Shown here: positions 52,737-64,000 of the stretch, piece by piece | Position numbering within the stretch: position 1 is the first letter of the stretch | Layout of the letters: the number at the start of each line of letters is the position of its first letter | Origin: Warburgia ugandensis | Lineage: Eukaryota > Streptophyta > Magnoliopsida > Canellales > Canellaceae | DNA: 64,000 bases | Direction: 5' to 3' | Assembly (NCBI GenBank): GCA_035236585.1 | Contig: CP141139.1 | Coordinates: 22,956,990 to 23,020,989 of the forward strand | Program-made: the position numbers and the translations under genes | The notes under the pieces: model-generated | Told to the model about the DNA's origin: nothing | Databases searched by the model: none | Seen by the model: only the letters and a program-made list of their open reading frames with translations

Positions 52737-55700
52737 ATGCCTAGGAAGACAGGAAGCAATGCTCCAAGACCTGAAGCCCCACCAGTGGACTCCACTGGGT
52801 CGGGCAACGGGATGGCTGAGTTATTTCAAAAATTCTTACAGAACATGGGACAATACATGAATAGTCAAAGCCAAACTCCTACCCCCTGAGATCCTTCCCC
52901 TGATAAAACAATAGATAGGACTGAGGTTCAGTTAGAAAGGTTTCAGAACTAGCTCCCTCATTCACAGGAGAAGATGAAGCATCTATAGCTGGAAAATGGT
53001 TAATTGATATTGAAAAGATATTTAAGGCCATGAACATAGCTGAAGAAAGAAAAGTACCCATGGCCACATTTGTGTTTAGAGGAGAGGCTACCTTTTGGTG
53101 GGAAACAGCAGAAAGAACTTATTTTGATCAGCAAGAAACAATAGGATGGGAAGAGTTTAAAAAGGTCTTTAATGACAAATATTATCCTAAACATATAAGG
53201 AAACAGAAGGAAAAGGAATTTATGGACTTAGAACAAGGAAATATGACCGTCCAATAGTATGAAAGTAGATTCATCAACCTTCGAAGATTTGCACCCCATG
53301 CTTGTGCTGATGAGGAAGATGCGGCCGAAAGATTTGTAGATGGTCTCAACCCAAGACTCAGGAACAGAGTTCTAGGTTTCCAACCTTCCACAGTAGCCAA
53401 AGCCGTAGAGATGGCCTCCCTATATGAAAAAGATTATCAAAGGAACCAGGCAATAAGAGAAACTAAGAACATCAACACCATGAAGAACAAAGGAAAGAGA
53501 CCCTTTCACTATCCGGGACCTAGGCCACCTTTCAAGAAGCCGTTTGAAAACAAAGGAAGAAGACCAGACTGGAAGGCATGCCCTAGGTGTAACAGAAATC
53601 ATCCAAGCAAACCATGTCCCACTTTCAACATCACTTGCTATAGTTGTGGAGAATTAGGACATTTTTCTAGTAACTGTCCAAAAAGGAAAGTACAAGAGCA
53701 TAAAGAAGATCAAGTTCTAAAAAGCCAAGGACGTGTCTTTGCCCTCACTTCCAGTCAAGCCCAAGCTTCAAATGTAGTTGTTGAAGGTATTCTTTCTATC
53801 TCTGATACACCTGCTAAAGTTCTATTTGATACAGGCTCCACTCATTCTTTCATATCCCGGGAATTTGCATCATCCTTGGACATTATACCACAGGACCTAG
53901 ACTTCACTCTAGAAGTCATGACTCCTGTAGGCCAGGCACTCCCCACTTATTCTTATCTCCAGGATGTCCCCATTTTGATTAAGGACCATTGGTTACATGC
54001 CAATCTTATCCACTTAGATATGAATGACTTTGACATCATCCTAGGTATGGACTAGCTAGCCTTTCATCAAGCCTTTGTTGATTGCCGCCAGAAACGTGTC
54101 ACTTTTACCCTACCTAATGGAGACACTTTCACCCTCCAAGGAAGAAAGGATTATTCTAGAGCGTGCATTATTTTTGCCTTGAAAGCAATTAAGCACATAG
54201 CTCAAGGATGCCCCTTCTTCTTAGCCAAGATTGAATCTGTCGAGAGTCCCCAACCAAAGCTAAAGGATGTTGAGGTTGTCCGAGAATTTCCTAACATGTT
54301 CCCTGAGGACTTACCAAGTCTACCTCCACTAAGGGAAATTGAGTTCATCATTGACCTTATACCCGGTACTTCCCCCATTTCCAAAGCTCCTTACCAAATG
54401 GCTCCTGCAGAACTAAGAGAACTGAAGACCCAGTTACAGGAACTACTTGACAAAGGGTTCATACGACCTAGCGTATCTCCGTGGAGAGCTCCAATCCTTT
54501 TTGTTAAGAAAAAGGATGGCTCCATGAGATTGTGCGTAGACTATCGGATGCTGAATAGGGTCACCATTAAAAATAAGTACCCTCTTCCCCGAATTGATGA
54601 TCTTTTTGATCAACTTCAGTCAGCTAGAGTCTTCTCTAAGATTGATCTACGATCAAGGTACCATCAACTTCGAGTTAGAGAAGAAGATATCCCCAAGACA
54701 GCCTTTAGGACTCGATACGGCCATTATGAATTTAGAGTAATGTCCTTTGGTTTAACTAATGCTCCAGCCGCGTTTATGGACCTCATAAATAGGGTGTTCA
54801 AGGAGTACTTAGATAAATTCATCATAGTGTTTGTGGATGATATCTTAATATATTCTGAAACTCCTGAAGACCATATGGAACATCTAAGGATAACATTAAG
54901 CACCCTACGAGCACACAAGCTATATGCAAAATTCAGTAAGTGTGAGTTTTGGCTAGAAAAGGTTAATTTCTTAGGACACATTATTTTTCAAGATGGCATA
55001 GCAGTTGACCCTACTAAGGTTGAATCAGTATAGAACTGGGAAAGACCTAAGACAGTCACAGAAATAAGAAGCTTCCTAGGACTTGCCAAATATTACAGGA
55101 GATTCATCGAAGGTTTTTCACAAATGGCTTTACCTCTAACTAAGCTGACCAGGAAAGATACAAGATTTGAATGGACTGATAAATGTGAGGAAAGCTTCTA
55201 AGAACTAAAAAGAAGGTTGACTACCGCACCTGTCCTTACCTTACCTTCAGGAAGTGGCAGATTTGAGATATACAGCGATGCCTCGCAACAAGGGCTAGGC
55301 TGCATACTTATGCAACATGGGAAGGTAATCGCTTATGCTTCTCGACAACTCAAGAAGCATGAAGTCAATTACCGAACCCATGACTTAGAATTAGTAGCCA
55401 TAGTCTTTGCCTTGCGAATATGGAGACATTATTTATATGGGGAAAATTTTGAAGTTTTTACAGATCACAAGAGTCTTAAATATATCTTTTCCCAACAAGA
55501 CTTAAACATGCGAAAAAGAAGATGGATGGAATACTTAAAAGACTATGACTTCTCCATTCATTATCACCCTGGAAAAGCTAATGTGGTACTTGATGCATTA
55601 AGTAGAAAAACCCAAGGGATGTGTGCAAGTTTATTAACTAAGAGATGGAAGCTACTACAAGAAGTAATCACATGGAAACCAGACATAAGTAAGCTCAAGA

Positions 55701-57139
55701 TCATCATGGCAGGACTAACAATAAAGTCGGCTATTAATGAAAAAGTTAAGCAAGAACAGAAAGGAGATCCAGATATACAAGCTTTCACAGAAAAATCAGG
55801 ATTTACAAAAAAGGAAGATGTTAGCGTTTACATGCAAGGAAGATTAGTGGTATCGGCTAATGAAGAGTTAAGACAAGAAATCTTAGAAGAGGCCCATCGG
55901 TCTAAGTATACAATACACCCAGGAGGGAGTAAGATGTATCAAGACTTAAAGAAACAATATTGGTGGGATGGTATGAAAAGAGACATAGGGGAATTTGTGG
56001 CAAAGTGTTTAACATGTCGACAAGTAAAGGCTGAACATCAAAGACCTGCGGGATTGTTACAACCCCTTGAGTTACCCGAATGGAAATGGGACCATATCAC
56101 AATGGACTTCATCGTAGGGCTACCCAAGACCTCTAAGGGTCATGACATGATCTGGGTAATTGTTGATATATTAACTAAGACAGCCCATTTCCATCCTATA
56201 CGTCATACCCAATCCACTAACAGCCTATCCCAGCTATACATCAAAGAGATAGTAAGTCTACATGGTATACCCCTTAGTATCACTTCAGATAGGGATAGCT
56301 GCTTCACTTCGCAACTCTGGAAGTCTGTCCAAAAATCCTTAGGATCTTCCTTGAACTATAGCATAGCCTTCCATCCACAGACTGATGGACAGTCAGAGCG
56401 CACAATCTAGATAGTCGAAGATATGTTGCGGACTTGTGCCCTTGATTGGAAGCAGAGCTGGGATGAAAACCTATCGTTGGTCGAGTTTGCGTACAACAAT
56501 AGCTTTCAGTCAAGCATTGGCATGGCTCCATACGAGGCGCTCTATGGGAGACCCTGTCGATCACCCACCAGTTGCAGTGAAGTTGGAGAATCCAGGGTGC
56601 TCCAATCCAAGCTAGTAGAGCAATGTGCCGAGAAGGTCAAACTCATAAGAAGCTGCCTCCTCACAGCTCAAAGCCACCAAAAGAGCTATGCTGATCGAAG
56701 GAGGAGACCATTGGAATTTGACATAGGAGAGCACGTTTTCCTGAAGATATCTCCCACTAAAAGAGTTATGAGGTTTGGTATCAAAGGCAAGCTTAGTCTG
56801 CGTTACATAGGACCTTTTGAAATCCTTGAGAAAGTGGGAAAAGTGGCCTATAGGATCGCACTACCCCCTCAGCTATCCGAAGTGCATAACGTATTCCATG
56901 TATCTATGCTAAGGAGGTACATGCCTGACCCCGCTCATGTCATCGACCAGGCACCCATAGAGTTGACGGAGGATCTCAAGCTAGAGACAAGACCAGTTGA
57001 CATTCGAGATCATCAGAATAAGAAGCTACGGAACAAGGACATAACCTTAGTCAAAGTTTTGTGGAGAAATGCGCACATGGAAGAAGAGACTTGGGAACCG
57101 GAGTCAAAAATGCGAGAAAAGTACCCCGAGATCTTTTGA
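52737..57139 (+). pseudogene. Tekay/Del-type gag-pol polyprotein, inactivated
   Basis: A single gag-pol frame. Gag starts at 52,737 (MPRKTGSNAP); the capsid region is at 52,955-53,460. A CCHC zinc knuckle (CYSCGELGHFSSNC) spans 53,636-53,677. The protease has DTG at 53,828-53,836. RT runs about 54,400-55,030 with FVDD at 54,830-54,841. RNase H follows (YSDAS, 55,270 onward; TDHKSL, 55,457). Integrase has an HHCC zinc finger (55,890-56,030) and DDE at 56,105, 56,288 and 56,396, with DD35E-type spacing. A chromodomain-like tail (VLWRNAHMEEETWEPE) ends at the stop at 57,137. Defects are stops at 52,887 (TGA), 53,255, 54,053, 55,031, 55,199 and 56,408, and a one-base frameshift near 52,945. All catalytic residues remain, so decay is recent relative to the neighbouring Athila-like pol. 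The chromodomain class is known to guide integration to heterochromatin. Confidence 0.93.
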
Positions 57140-57175
57140 CTGTATATAGTAGAATTTCGGGGGCAAAATTCCCCT

Positions 57176-57188
57176 AAGCAGGTAAGAA
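57176..57188 (+). other. Polypurine tract region of the Tekay-type element
   Basis: aagcaggtaagaa lies immediately before the right LTR and after ttcgggggcaaaattcccct. This corresponds in place to the family's usual purine run but is interrupted by pyrimidines, so it is degenerate compared with the tract of element B at 15,212. Confidence 0.6.
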
Positions 57189-59797
57189 TGTAATGACTCC
57201 AATTTCCAAGTTTAGCAATGAAAAGCTCAGTTTTTAAAGAAAAGGGCATTTTAGTCATTTCACCATTCACCTTGACTGAACCCAGAAATTTGGTCCTAAA
57301 AATGGTTCCATAGATGCATCTTAGAAAAAGGAATCCAACGAGACCAAAATCACCCAAAACGGAGTTAAAATGAGCAAGATATGGCCCTTTGAAGTTCAGG
57401 GGCAAAACTATAAATTTTACAAAAACGATTTAACCTGCAAAACACAGGGACCCATTTTGATACGGGCACCCCTTCATCTTCAACCTCTAGAGGGTTCTAG
57501 AACGGCGGTGATTGGAGGAGAAATCACCGCCATTCTGGAGGTTTCTCCACCGCCATTCAAAGGCGGTGCGAGCCCCCTCCAGAACCCTCTCTTAGCTCTA
57601 TAAATAGAGCTCTTGGGTGCCTCTAATGGCAGCCCAAAATGTTGGAGAAAACCCATCGTGGAGCAGTAACCTAGAGGAGAAAAAGTAGAGAGAAAACCAG
57701 CCACGAAGCAGGTACACCCAAAAACTCCCCAAACCCATCTCACCCATGGTCCTAGGCTCAGTTTCCCTAGGTTTTTGCATGAAAATCCATGGAGAATAGG
57801 CCTCTAAGGAGTCACCAAGGACCCTGGGACGTCCCCAGGGCCGCACTGGTTTGAGAGGGTCGAACCAGGGTGACCTGAGGACGACTCGGGTCCCTAACGA
57901 GCAGGACGATCCAATAGGAACATCCCACGTTGACCTGTGTCGACCCCCGTTTGAAAAACCAAACGGGCGCGTCCAGGGACGCGCCCGTAAAAGAGAGAAA
58001 AGAAGGAAAAATTTGGTGCGTCTGCAGACGCACCCGCTGAGGCACACGCCGCAGATGCGCAGCACTCTAGCAGCGCGTCATTTTCTTGGTTCCTTAAGGA
58101 AGCTGGGGCGCACGTCGCAGACGCACAGCGCCCTGGCATTCCGTCTTTTTATTTTTAAGACTCCTATGTACGTACGACACTAAAATGCTTATAACTTGAG
58201 ATCTAGAGCTCCGATTGAGGTGCCGCAAAAGGAGTTGTGTCTGTGTCGACGACGCAGACACATCCAAACTATAAAATCCCTGATTAATGCCCAATCAAAG
58301 GTGGGCATGACCCTTAGAATAGGATGGTGGCTCATGGCCACTAGAACGTTGGAAAACTGAGGATACCAAGGCCCAATTAGGACCTTAAGACACCCATAGG
58401 CATAGGAATGGACCCCTAATGCCTAAGTAATAAGACCAATTACTCTAAAACCCATAAAAGATAGGCCAACCTAACCTTGATTCCCCAAACCATGATCAGG
58501 AGCGTCCGAGGACAAAAGGGTTAGCGCGACCTAGCCAACTAGGTGCTCTATCACTATTAGATTCTTTTAAAAGAACTATTATTGTTGAGAACATATGTTT
58601 TAAATATATGACTTGATTTGCATGAATTAATTTAGCCTGCATGATAAATGCTTTTACATAGCCATGTTTTGAAATGATTGCATATACATTATGCACATAT
58701 ATGTGTTGCAAACAAGTGCATACATTGCATGATTTAAGTACTTGCAAAGATTGCATGTCCTTGAAGGTTGCCAAAAGACGCTGGAGTGCTGAGGGCCAGG
58801 CAGTTGTGAGGGACCCAAAGAGGACAAGTTTTAACAAGAGGTTTTGGCTTATTTAATCTTATGTGATTTGGGCAAGTAAGCCCATGGGTGCTATGCCGAG
58901 GGGTCTAGGTTGGCCACCCGGCCTCTACCACTATTAGGTGGATGGGTACCACGCCCAAAAAGAGGCAAGTCCCTACGTCGACTGCATGTTGTACAGGGGG
59001 CTACCACTGGTGTCACGGCACTGGGTCGACGTGTCATAGGCCCCGTGGAGGCTATGACCGAGTGTCCTCAAGTACCCGGGGACCACACGGCGAGGAGGTC
59101 GTGGGCATAGTGGACCCTATGGTTTGATGATTTATGTGCATTGCATATGGCATGATATGAGGTTGGTCGACCATACCATACTAGAGATCCATGAGTTAGA
59201 CTCCATGAAGCATCTATTGCATATCATGATGTTATCATATATATATATATATATATATGATACTTTCAATTTTGGATTATGTGATCTTTTAAGTTATTAG
59301 TATTTCAGTTTGATAATGGATTCTTATACTAATATTGAACTCGAGTATTCAAACATACACATGTTTTGAATGAGCATATGATTTTAAAACATCTCATGCA
59401 TTTATAAAACTAGTAGTGATAGGCTCCTACTGAGTATAGTATATACTCACCCAATCCTCAACATTTTTCATATACAAAGTAAATACTTAAGGGCAAGGAA
59501 CGTTTGTACTAGGAGACACAGACTAAGTACAAGTAAGTAAACCCCTATCGTATCTTTCAATGTTACTTGATTGTAGTTACTCTCTAATAGCTGGAGCTGT
59601 GACTAACACTTTCTTGGGAATAATATTGATTTAAACTTTGTCATGGCTAAATAAATTGAGAATGTGTTTGGACACTCAGGGTTTTTATGAAAGGTTGTTT
59701 TCCAAATGAGAAAGATTTTCAAGCATTTCATATTTATAAAACAAGAGATCTCGCCTTTTTATCAAAATTGCATCATATAAAAACCCGGGTCGTGACA
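57189..59797 (+). repeat. Right LTR of the Tekay-type element
   Basis: From tgtaatgactcc to cccgggtcgtgaca, 2,609 bp, ends intact. It retains the palindrome cluster (57,946-58,034) that the left LTR lacks, and its TATA box at 57,599-57,606. It is followed directly by the TSD gaagc. Apparent open frames of up to 155 codons recur in both LTRs but show no protein signature. Confidence 0.95.
57946..58034. repeat. Cluster of three palindromes in the right LTR leader
   Basis: Three inverted repeats follow one another: cccgttt/aaacggg (57,946-57,952 and 57,961-57,967); acgggcgcgtcc/ggacgcgcccgt with a 2-base loop (57,963-57,988); and the perfect 20-bp palindrome ggtgcgtctgcagacgcacc (58,015-58,034). 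They are GC-rich in an AT-rich setting. A related sequence survives in solo LTR C near 22,115-22,160. Confidence 0.85.
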
Positions 59798-61135
59798 GAA
59801 GCTCACAATCATTTCGAGGGTCCAGATTTGATTTGAACCTAGTAGAACGGACGGCCCAGATTTGATCTGGAAGAGCAATCGTCGCGCGCCTATCGCCAGG
59901 ACGCACACGTAATGCGCTCCCCCATTGATTGGCACTATTGCACGATCATCCAGTCAGGATGATGTCGCACGTGGTATGCGTACAAAAACACTCCCACAAG
60001 GCACATTTCTGTGTCGCATTTTGCCGCGCGTGCTGAGTTGGAACTTGATTTGGGAAATCAGACAATCTGTTTGGACTGTCCAATCAATCCCTTTACAATT
60101 AAGGGCTCAAAACTCAATGAAAATTCTTGAAATTTCTACCCTAGGGTTTTGGGACCCTTCTAGATTGATTAGAAGGCTCAGATTCTCCATCTGAGCCTTC
60201 CATCATCCAGAATTGAAGGGTTCTGGTCCTTACTTTATTTTTATAAATTTTAACCTAAACCTAAGTACAGAAAAATAAAAATTACATAAATAAATAATAA
60301 ATAAATATAAGAAGTGGTTCCACCTACCTGATTAGAGAAAAAGTGTAGATTTGAAGCCCAATTTGAAATAAATACCCTTTGATGATAAGATAGCCCGATA
60401 GTTGTTTGTTTTGTGATTTTTCGTTTATTGTGTCATTGGATCTTGAAATTGATTTGGGAGTTTTGTAGATTAAGTAGTCTAGAATTGTATGGATGGAGGG
60501 ATTTGTAAGATTTAGTTTGGAACAGAGTGCCTAATTGAATTTAGGTCTCTTGTTCCAATTAGAGAAAGGAGAGAGAAAGTATAAGAATGGAGGTTTTTTG
60601 GAGTTTTGGAATTTTGAGAAGGAATCTAGATCTAGTTTTTTAGAGTAAGCAAGATCATTTTGTGAGAATTTTAATGAACATTTTTTGGAGGATTTTTGGC
60701 CGTTGGATTCATTTGTAGGCCCCTTGTGGGCCCCATGGGGGTGTGAAGGAACCATTTTGCCCTTTTATGAAGAAAAATCTATTTGATTCTCCCAAACTCA
60801 GAATTGAGCATACTTAGTGGAGTTGGATTGGTATTTTCGAGTACATTCTAAATATTTATGTCTTAGATCTTGGTTATGGGTAAAATGATAATTTTACCCT
60901 TTTTTTCATAAAATTAAAGAAAATTAGGGATTTTTCATTTTGACTCAAAATTGAACTTAGTGTCATTTTGATCAGTTTTTCAAGTACATTCATAATTTCT
61001 AAGTTTTAAATCTTGTTTTAATCTTTATAAAAAGAGCATTTCTAATAACCTAATATTTCAGCCCAAAATTTCTAAAAATTCAAACTAAATTAATTTTCTC
61101 AATCAATTTACAAAAATTGGGGTTGTTACAAGAAG

Positions 61136-61364
61136 GAAGTGGCAGCACCCAAAGAGTCCAAAAAACAATAAGCACAAGAGGTAAAAGTGGGCTGTAGGAA
61201 GTGGGCATCTCCTTCCAAAGGAGGAGAAGTCTTTTTCCTTCAATGAAAAGTCCTCTTTTGCTTGGATGTTCCTAGGATTTTATGCTTATTCTCCTAATTT
61301 TTCTAGGTTGCCCTCATGCTAAGGTATGGTGGGGATTAAAGTGTGTAAATTTGAATGGCTAAGA
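61136..61364 (-). repeat. Athila-like 5' LTR, continuation between LTRs F and G
   Basis: The short segment between the end of LTR F with its TSD and the start of LTR G. By position it continues the Athila-family LTR interrupted at 47,228. No second copy of this part exists in the window to confirm it. Confidence 0.5.
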
Positions 61365-62812
61365 TGTGACGACCCAGGTTTTTGTAACACATTTTCTAAT
61401 ACATTTTTCAAAGGTAGGGCCCTTAGTAGTAAAAAAATTTCACAAAACAAAGCAGCAAAAATTCTTTTCTTTAGAACTTGTTTTGAAAAACCTAAGTCAC
61501 CACTTCATGCATAACATAAGTAGAATTTTTGTACAAGATAAAATTCCATTGAAGGAATATACTTTTATTAAATTTCAGAATCCATCCAGTGGTTCACAGT
61601 ATAGCCTAGGTATCATTACAATACTTGTCCAAATTATATAATCCAAATTTCAAAGCTCACTATACAATAAAAACTCTCAATACAATACAATGCTCTCAAA
61701 TAAAAATGCATGTCTTCAAGGGATATACCCTAATTGATAATTCTTCTCAGTCTTCTCACGTCTTGAGCTTCTAATTCTCATTCTCTGTATATGAGATATT
61801 GTAATTCCAACATTTACAATATCTCGCAAGCTATGCCTGGTAGGGGATTCAAGAAGCATAATAATTTAACAATATAATCATAATACTTCATAATCCCATT
61901 ATTCATAAACATACTCATGGATCAATCTCTTTACTTTGTCATATATGTACATCCTTATACATACATACATACATACATACTGTATACGCCGTATGGAGAT
62001 ATATTTGGTCAAAACCATGAAAAATAGTTAATATCTCAAACATCAATAATCACACTCAGGCATACTAAGTTGATAAAACATCTAGACTTTGCTCAAAAAA
62101 TACTCCCTTATTTGGGTAGCATCATCATCTCATTATGCCATATCATTAGGCATCTCAGTATATCATGCATCATAATGCAAAATACTCAAAGGACTATTAT
62201 GCATGTAGTCAGAATCCGTACCAGCATGCCCGGATAACTGCCCAATAATCCACCTATACCATCCTTGGTGGAAATCACAATATCCATGTCTGTATGGGGG
62301 GACCATGGCTATCACAGTGGCGGCCTTCCCATAATTGCCCCACCTGACTTTTAGCCTCACTTAGGCTTGGTATCCATATCATAACAAGTTTTGAAGAGCA
62401 GGTAGCCAAACTTTACTAACTCTCTTAGCATAGCATCCCCAAGCATACGCCTATTTAAAACAAAACCACAAGCCTCCATGCTTGTATGTGAAGTAATTCT
62501 CATACATACCAGACAATTTGTCTATTTACTTAGGGCTAGAATACCTTCTAGTTCCCTATTCACTTAGGGTTTTCCTTAATTCTAACTTAACCATTTCATA
62601 TGTGTTTTGGTTGAATCATATGGGTTTTCAAGGAATTTTATACAATTATTTACATTACCCTTGTCAACATTTCTAGACATAAGATCATGTATTCAACATG
62701 CATATCTCATGTAAATGCATTCATAAAATTCTCCTACCTTCAAGTAGTGATCCATCTCTTCAAATCTTCCATGATACTGACTAATGTATGAAATCTTTAA
62801 ATCCACACATAC

Positions 62813-63276
62813 TATATATATATATATATATATACAATCCGAATAATCCTATATTTTTTATCCTGTCTATATTCTTTGTCTAATCTTGTCCTTTGATATA
62901 AAGGATCTAGATCTTGTGTCTTATCATGATTTATCTTCCTCAGATAGTATTTAACCTATTGATCAATAGATCTGATGATTAGAATGATCTTTTAATCGTT
63001 CAGATCTAAGTATTTTCTATTCTAAGTCTTTGTGTATTCCTTTCTTTGATCTTGATCTTTCATAGATCCTTTGATCAACAATTTATACTTGTTGATAAAG
63101 ATCAAGGGCTTAGATCTTCTGTCATCTAGCTCTTCTTTGATCTAAGTTCAGTTGTTTGATCATCCCTAAGGAGGATGATCTTAATTCTCTTCCTTGAATC
63201 ATATTTGATCAATGGTTTAGATCTTCTATTATATTTGATCTAAGTTGCAAGCAATATATATATATATATATATATC
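62813..63276. repeat. (TA)n runs in LTR G
   Basis: Two separate TA runs, near 62,813-62,834 and 63,256-63,276. A (CATA)n run also lies near 61,961-61,980. LTR F has much shorter or no runs at the matching places. Confidence 0.85.
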
Positions 63277-63403
63277 ATTATCAAGAAGTATTTATTTCTT
63301 TTATTGTTCTTGATAATTCAAGAAACCATGGATCTTATTTGATCATCCTTATCTTACTTACAATTTTTATTAGGGTTAGATAATTAACTAGCCCTTTATT
63401 CTC

Positions 63404-63444
<41 letters not shown>
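63404..63444. repeat. (TTA)n microsatellite in LTR G, about 13-14 copies
   Basis: A pure trinucleotide run. The matching place in LTR F (about 48,597-48,611) has only about four copies, so it expanded after the two LTRs diverged, or shrank in F. Confidence 0.9.
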
Positions 63445-63446
<2 letters not shown>

Positions 63447-64000
63447 ACCAGTTAATGTTTTACTGGTTGAAGATAGCTTATTTCATCTTAAGTCTAGACA
63501 GCTCCTCTTATTTCCAATTGACTAAGGCTTACTAGTTGAATGACTAAACACAAAGTGGTTACTTCAATCCTCATGTAAGGAGGCCTTTAGACCTCACAGA
63601 CGTCAATGGAAGGTAGGGGAAGAGTGAGGCTTTATTAGAGAACCCCCTTAACCACCATGTTCAGCATTCACTAGAGTGACCTTAGCTCAACCTTTCATAA
63701 GTTATCTATGAGCATTTTAACCCTAGGTACCCTTTCTAATTGATTTTAACTAAATCCATGAACATTTAAAATATCATTAATGGGGTTTATTATTCTCCTA
63801 GTTTGGGCCAAGGATTTGATAATCCTTATATTATCCTACTAACTATAGCCCTTACTAATATTAAGTCAAAGTCATTCACTCATCTTACTAACATGATCCT
63901 AAGTTATTAAATACATGATATTTTACTAGTAATCTAATGAAATCATGCTAAAATATCAAATTTAAACTAACATGGCCCTAAGATAATTAAATTACCAACC

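Larger units (their letters stand above)
50076..59797 (+). mobile_element. Complete Tekay/Del-type Ty3 LTR retrotransposon, family 1
   Basis: The only complete element in the window, 9,722 bp: left LTR 50,076-52,595, initiator-Met primer-binding site, gag-pol with chromodomain-like tail, right LTR 57,189-59,797. A perfect target-site duplication gaagc lies at 50,071-50,075 and 59,798-59,802. The domain order protease, RT, RNase H, integrase, chromodomain, the primer type and LTR size are those of the chromovirus Tekay/Del clade. It is coding-dead (six premature stops and one frameshift) but has intact ends. It is nested in LTR F, itself nested in the Athila-like element's LTR. Solo LTR C is a relative. 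Confidence 0.95.
47229..61130 (-). mobile_element. LTR F (family 3, likely solo), interrupted by the Tekay-type element
   Basis: Begins tgtgacgagccgggtttttg and ends ggggttgttaca. The two parts, 47,229-50,075 and 59,803-61,130, total about 4.2 kb after removing the nested element and its extra TSD. Flanks ggaag (47,224-47,228) and agaag (61,131-61,135) are a 5-bp TSD with one transition. LTR G at 61,365 is the same family. It contains a gatc-rich section (about 48,000-48,560) with a 79-bp tandem duplication. No internal domain is seen, hence a probable solo LTR. Confidence 0.75.
61365..64000 (-). mobile_element. LTR G, same family as F, cut by the window end
   Basis: Begins tgtgacgacccaggtttttg and follows LTR F closely from there to about 63,900 (for example the shared gatc-rich part at 62,870-63,240 and the aaccagttaatgttttact phrase). 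Left flank taaga; the right end lies outside the window. It contains several simple repeats. No coding sequence. Confidence 0.8.

Noticed and set aside
57598..58065. Minus-strand frame of 155 codons in the right LTR
   Set aside because: Antisense within the LTR leader; the left LTR lacks 99 bp of it and no domain is visible.
47229..64000. LTRs F and G as the two LTRs of one large element
   Set aside because: F has its own right terminus at 61,130 and a near-perfect TSD on both sides. The material between F's end and G is only about 230 bp and carries no PBS, PPT or coding sequence.

Overview
This window is plant nuclear DNA made almost entirely of nested, decaying transposable elements. I found no convincing host protein-coding gene, tRNA, rRNA, CRISPR array or bacterial-type operon. 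The kingdom call rests on the element set: Tekay/Del-like and Athila/Tat-like Ty3 LTR retrotransposons, a plant-type RTE LINE, CACTA-like DNA elements carrying a C48 (Ulp1-like) peptidase relic, and an Au-like SINE. The species cannot be told from this; a TE-rich angiosperm is the best guess.

Layout. 1-7 kb: two related CACTA-like relics in opposite orientation, meeting tail to tail near 5.06 kb, with subterminal arrays of palindromic units of about 42 bp. 7.3-8.96 kb: a probable old Athila/Tat-type LTR. 8,962-11,701: a solo Tekay-type LTR with a perfect target-site duplication (TSD). 12.3-24.1 kb: an old LTR (H) holding an Au-like SINE and a Tekay-type element without recognisable coding sequence (B, 13,439-23,669); a further solo LTR (C) sits inside B's 5' LTR. 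24.1-31.2 kb: mostly unassigned AT-rich DNA with an Athila-family LTR fragment and two more CACTA-like pieces. 31.2-61.4 kb: a large, broken, minus-strand Athila-like element. Its pol, gag, primer-binding site and 5' LTR are split by solo LTRs D and E, an RTE LINE with a (GAT)n tail, and LTR F. F in turn contains the only complete element of the window, a Tekay-type retrotransposon at 50,076-59,797 with perfect TSDs. 61,365-64,000: another F-family LTR (G) running off the window.

How the parts relate. The elements are genomic parasites and do not form a pathway. The Tekay-type element keeps its LTRs, PBS, protease, RT, RNase H, integrase catalytic residues and chromodomain-like tail, but carries six premature stops and one frameshift. 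Those stops can all be explained by C-to-T or G-to-A changes, as expected from deamination of methylated DNA. Insertion order can be read from the TSDs: the Athila-like element is oldest, then LTRs D, E and F, and the Tekay-type element is younger than F. The many solo LTRs point to frequent LTR-LTR recombination.

The most notable signals are structural: palindromes at matching places in different LTR families, a TATA box embedded in an inverted repeat, loss of a palindrome cluster from one LTR of the full element, and the 42-bp hairpin arrays in the CACTA relics.
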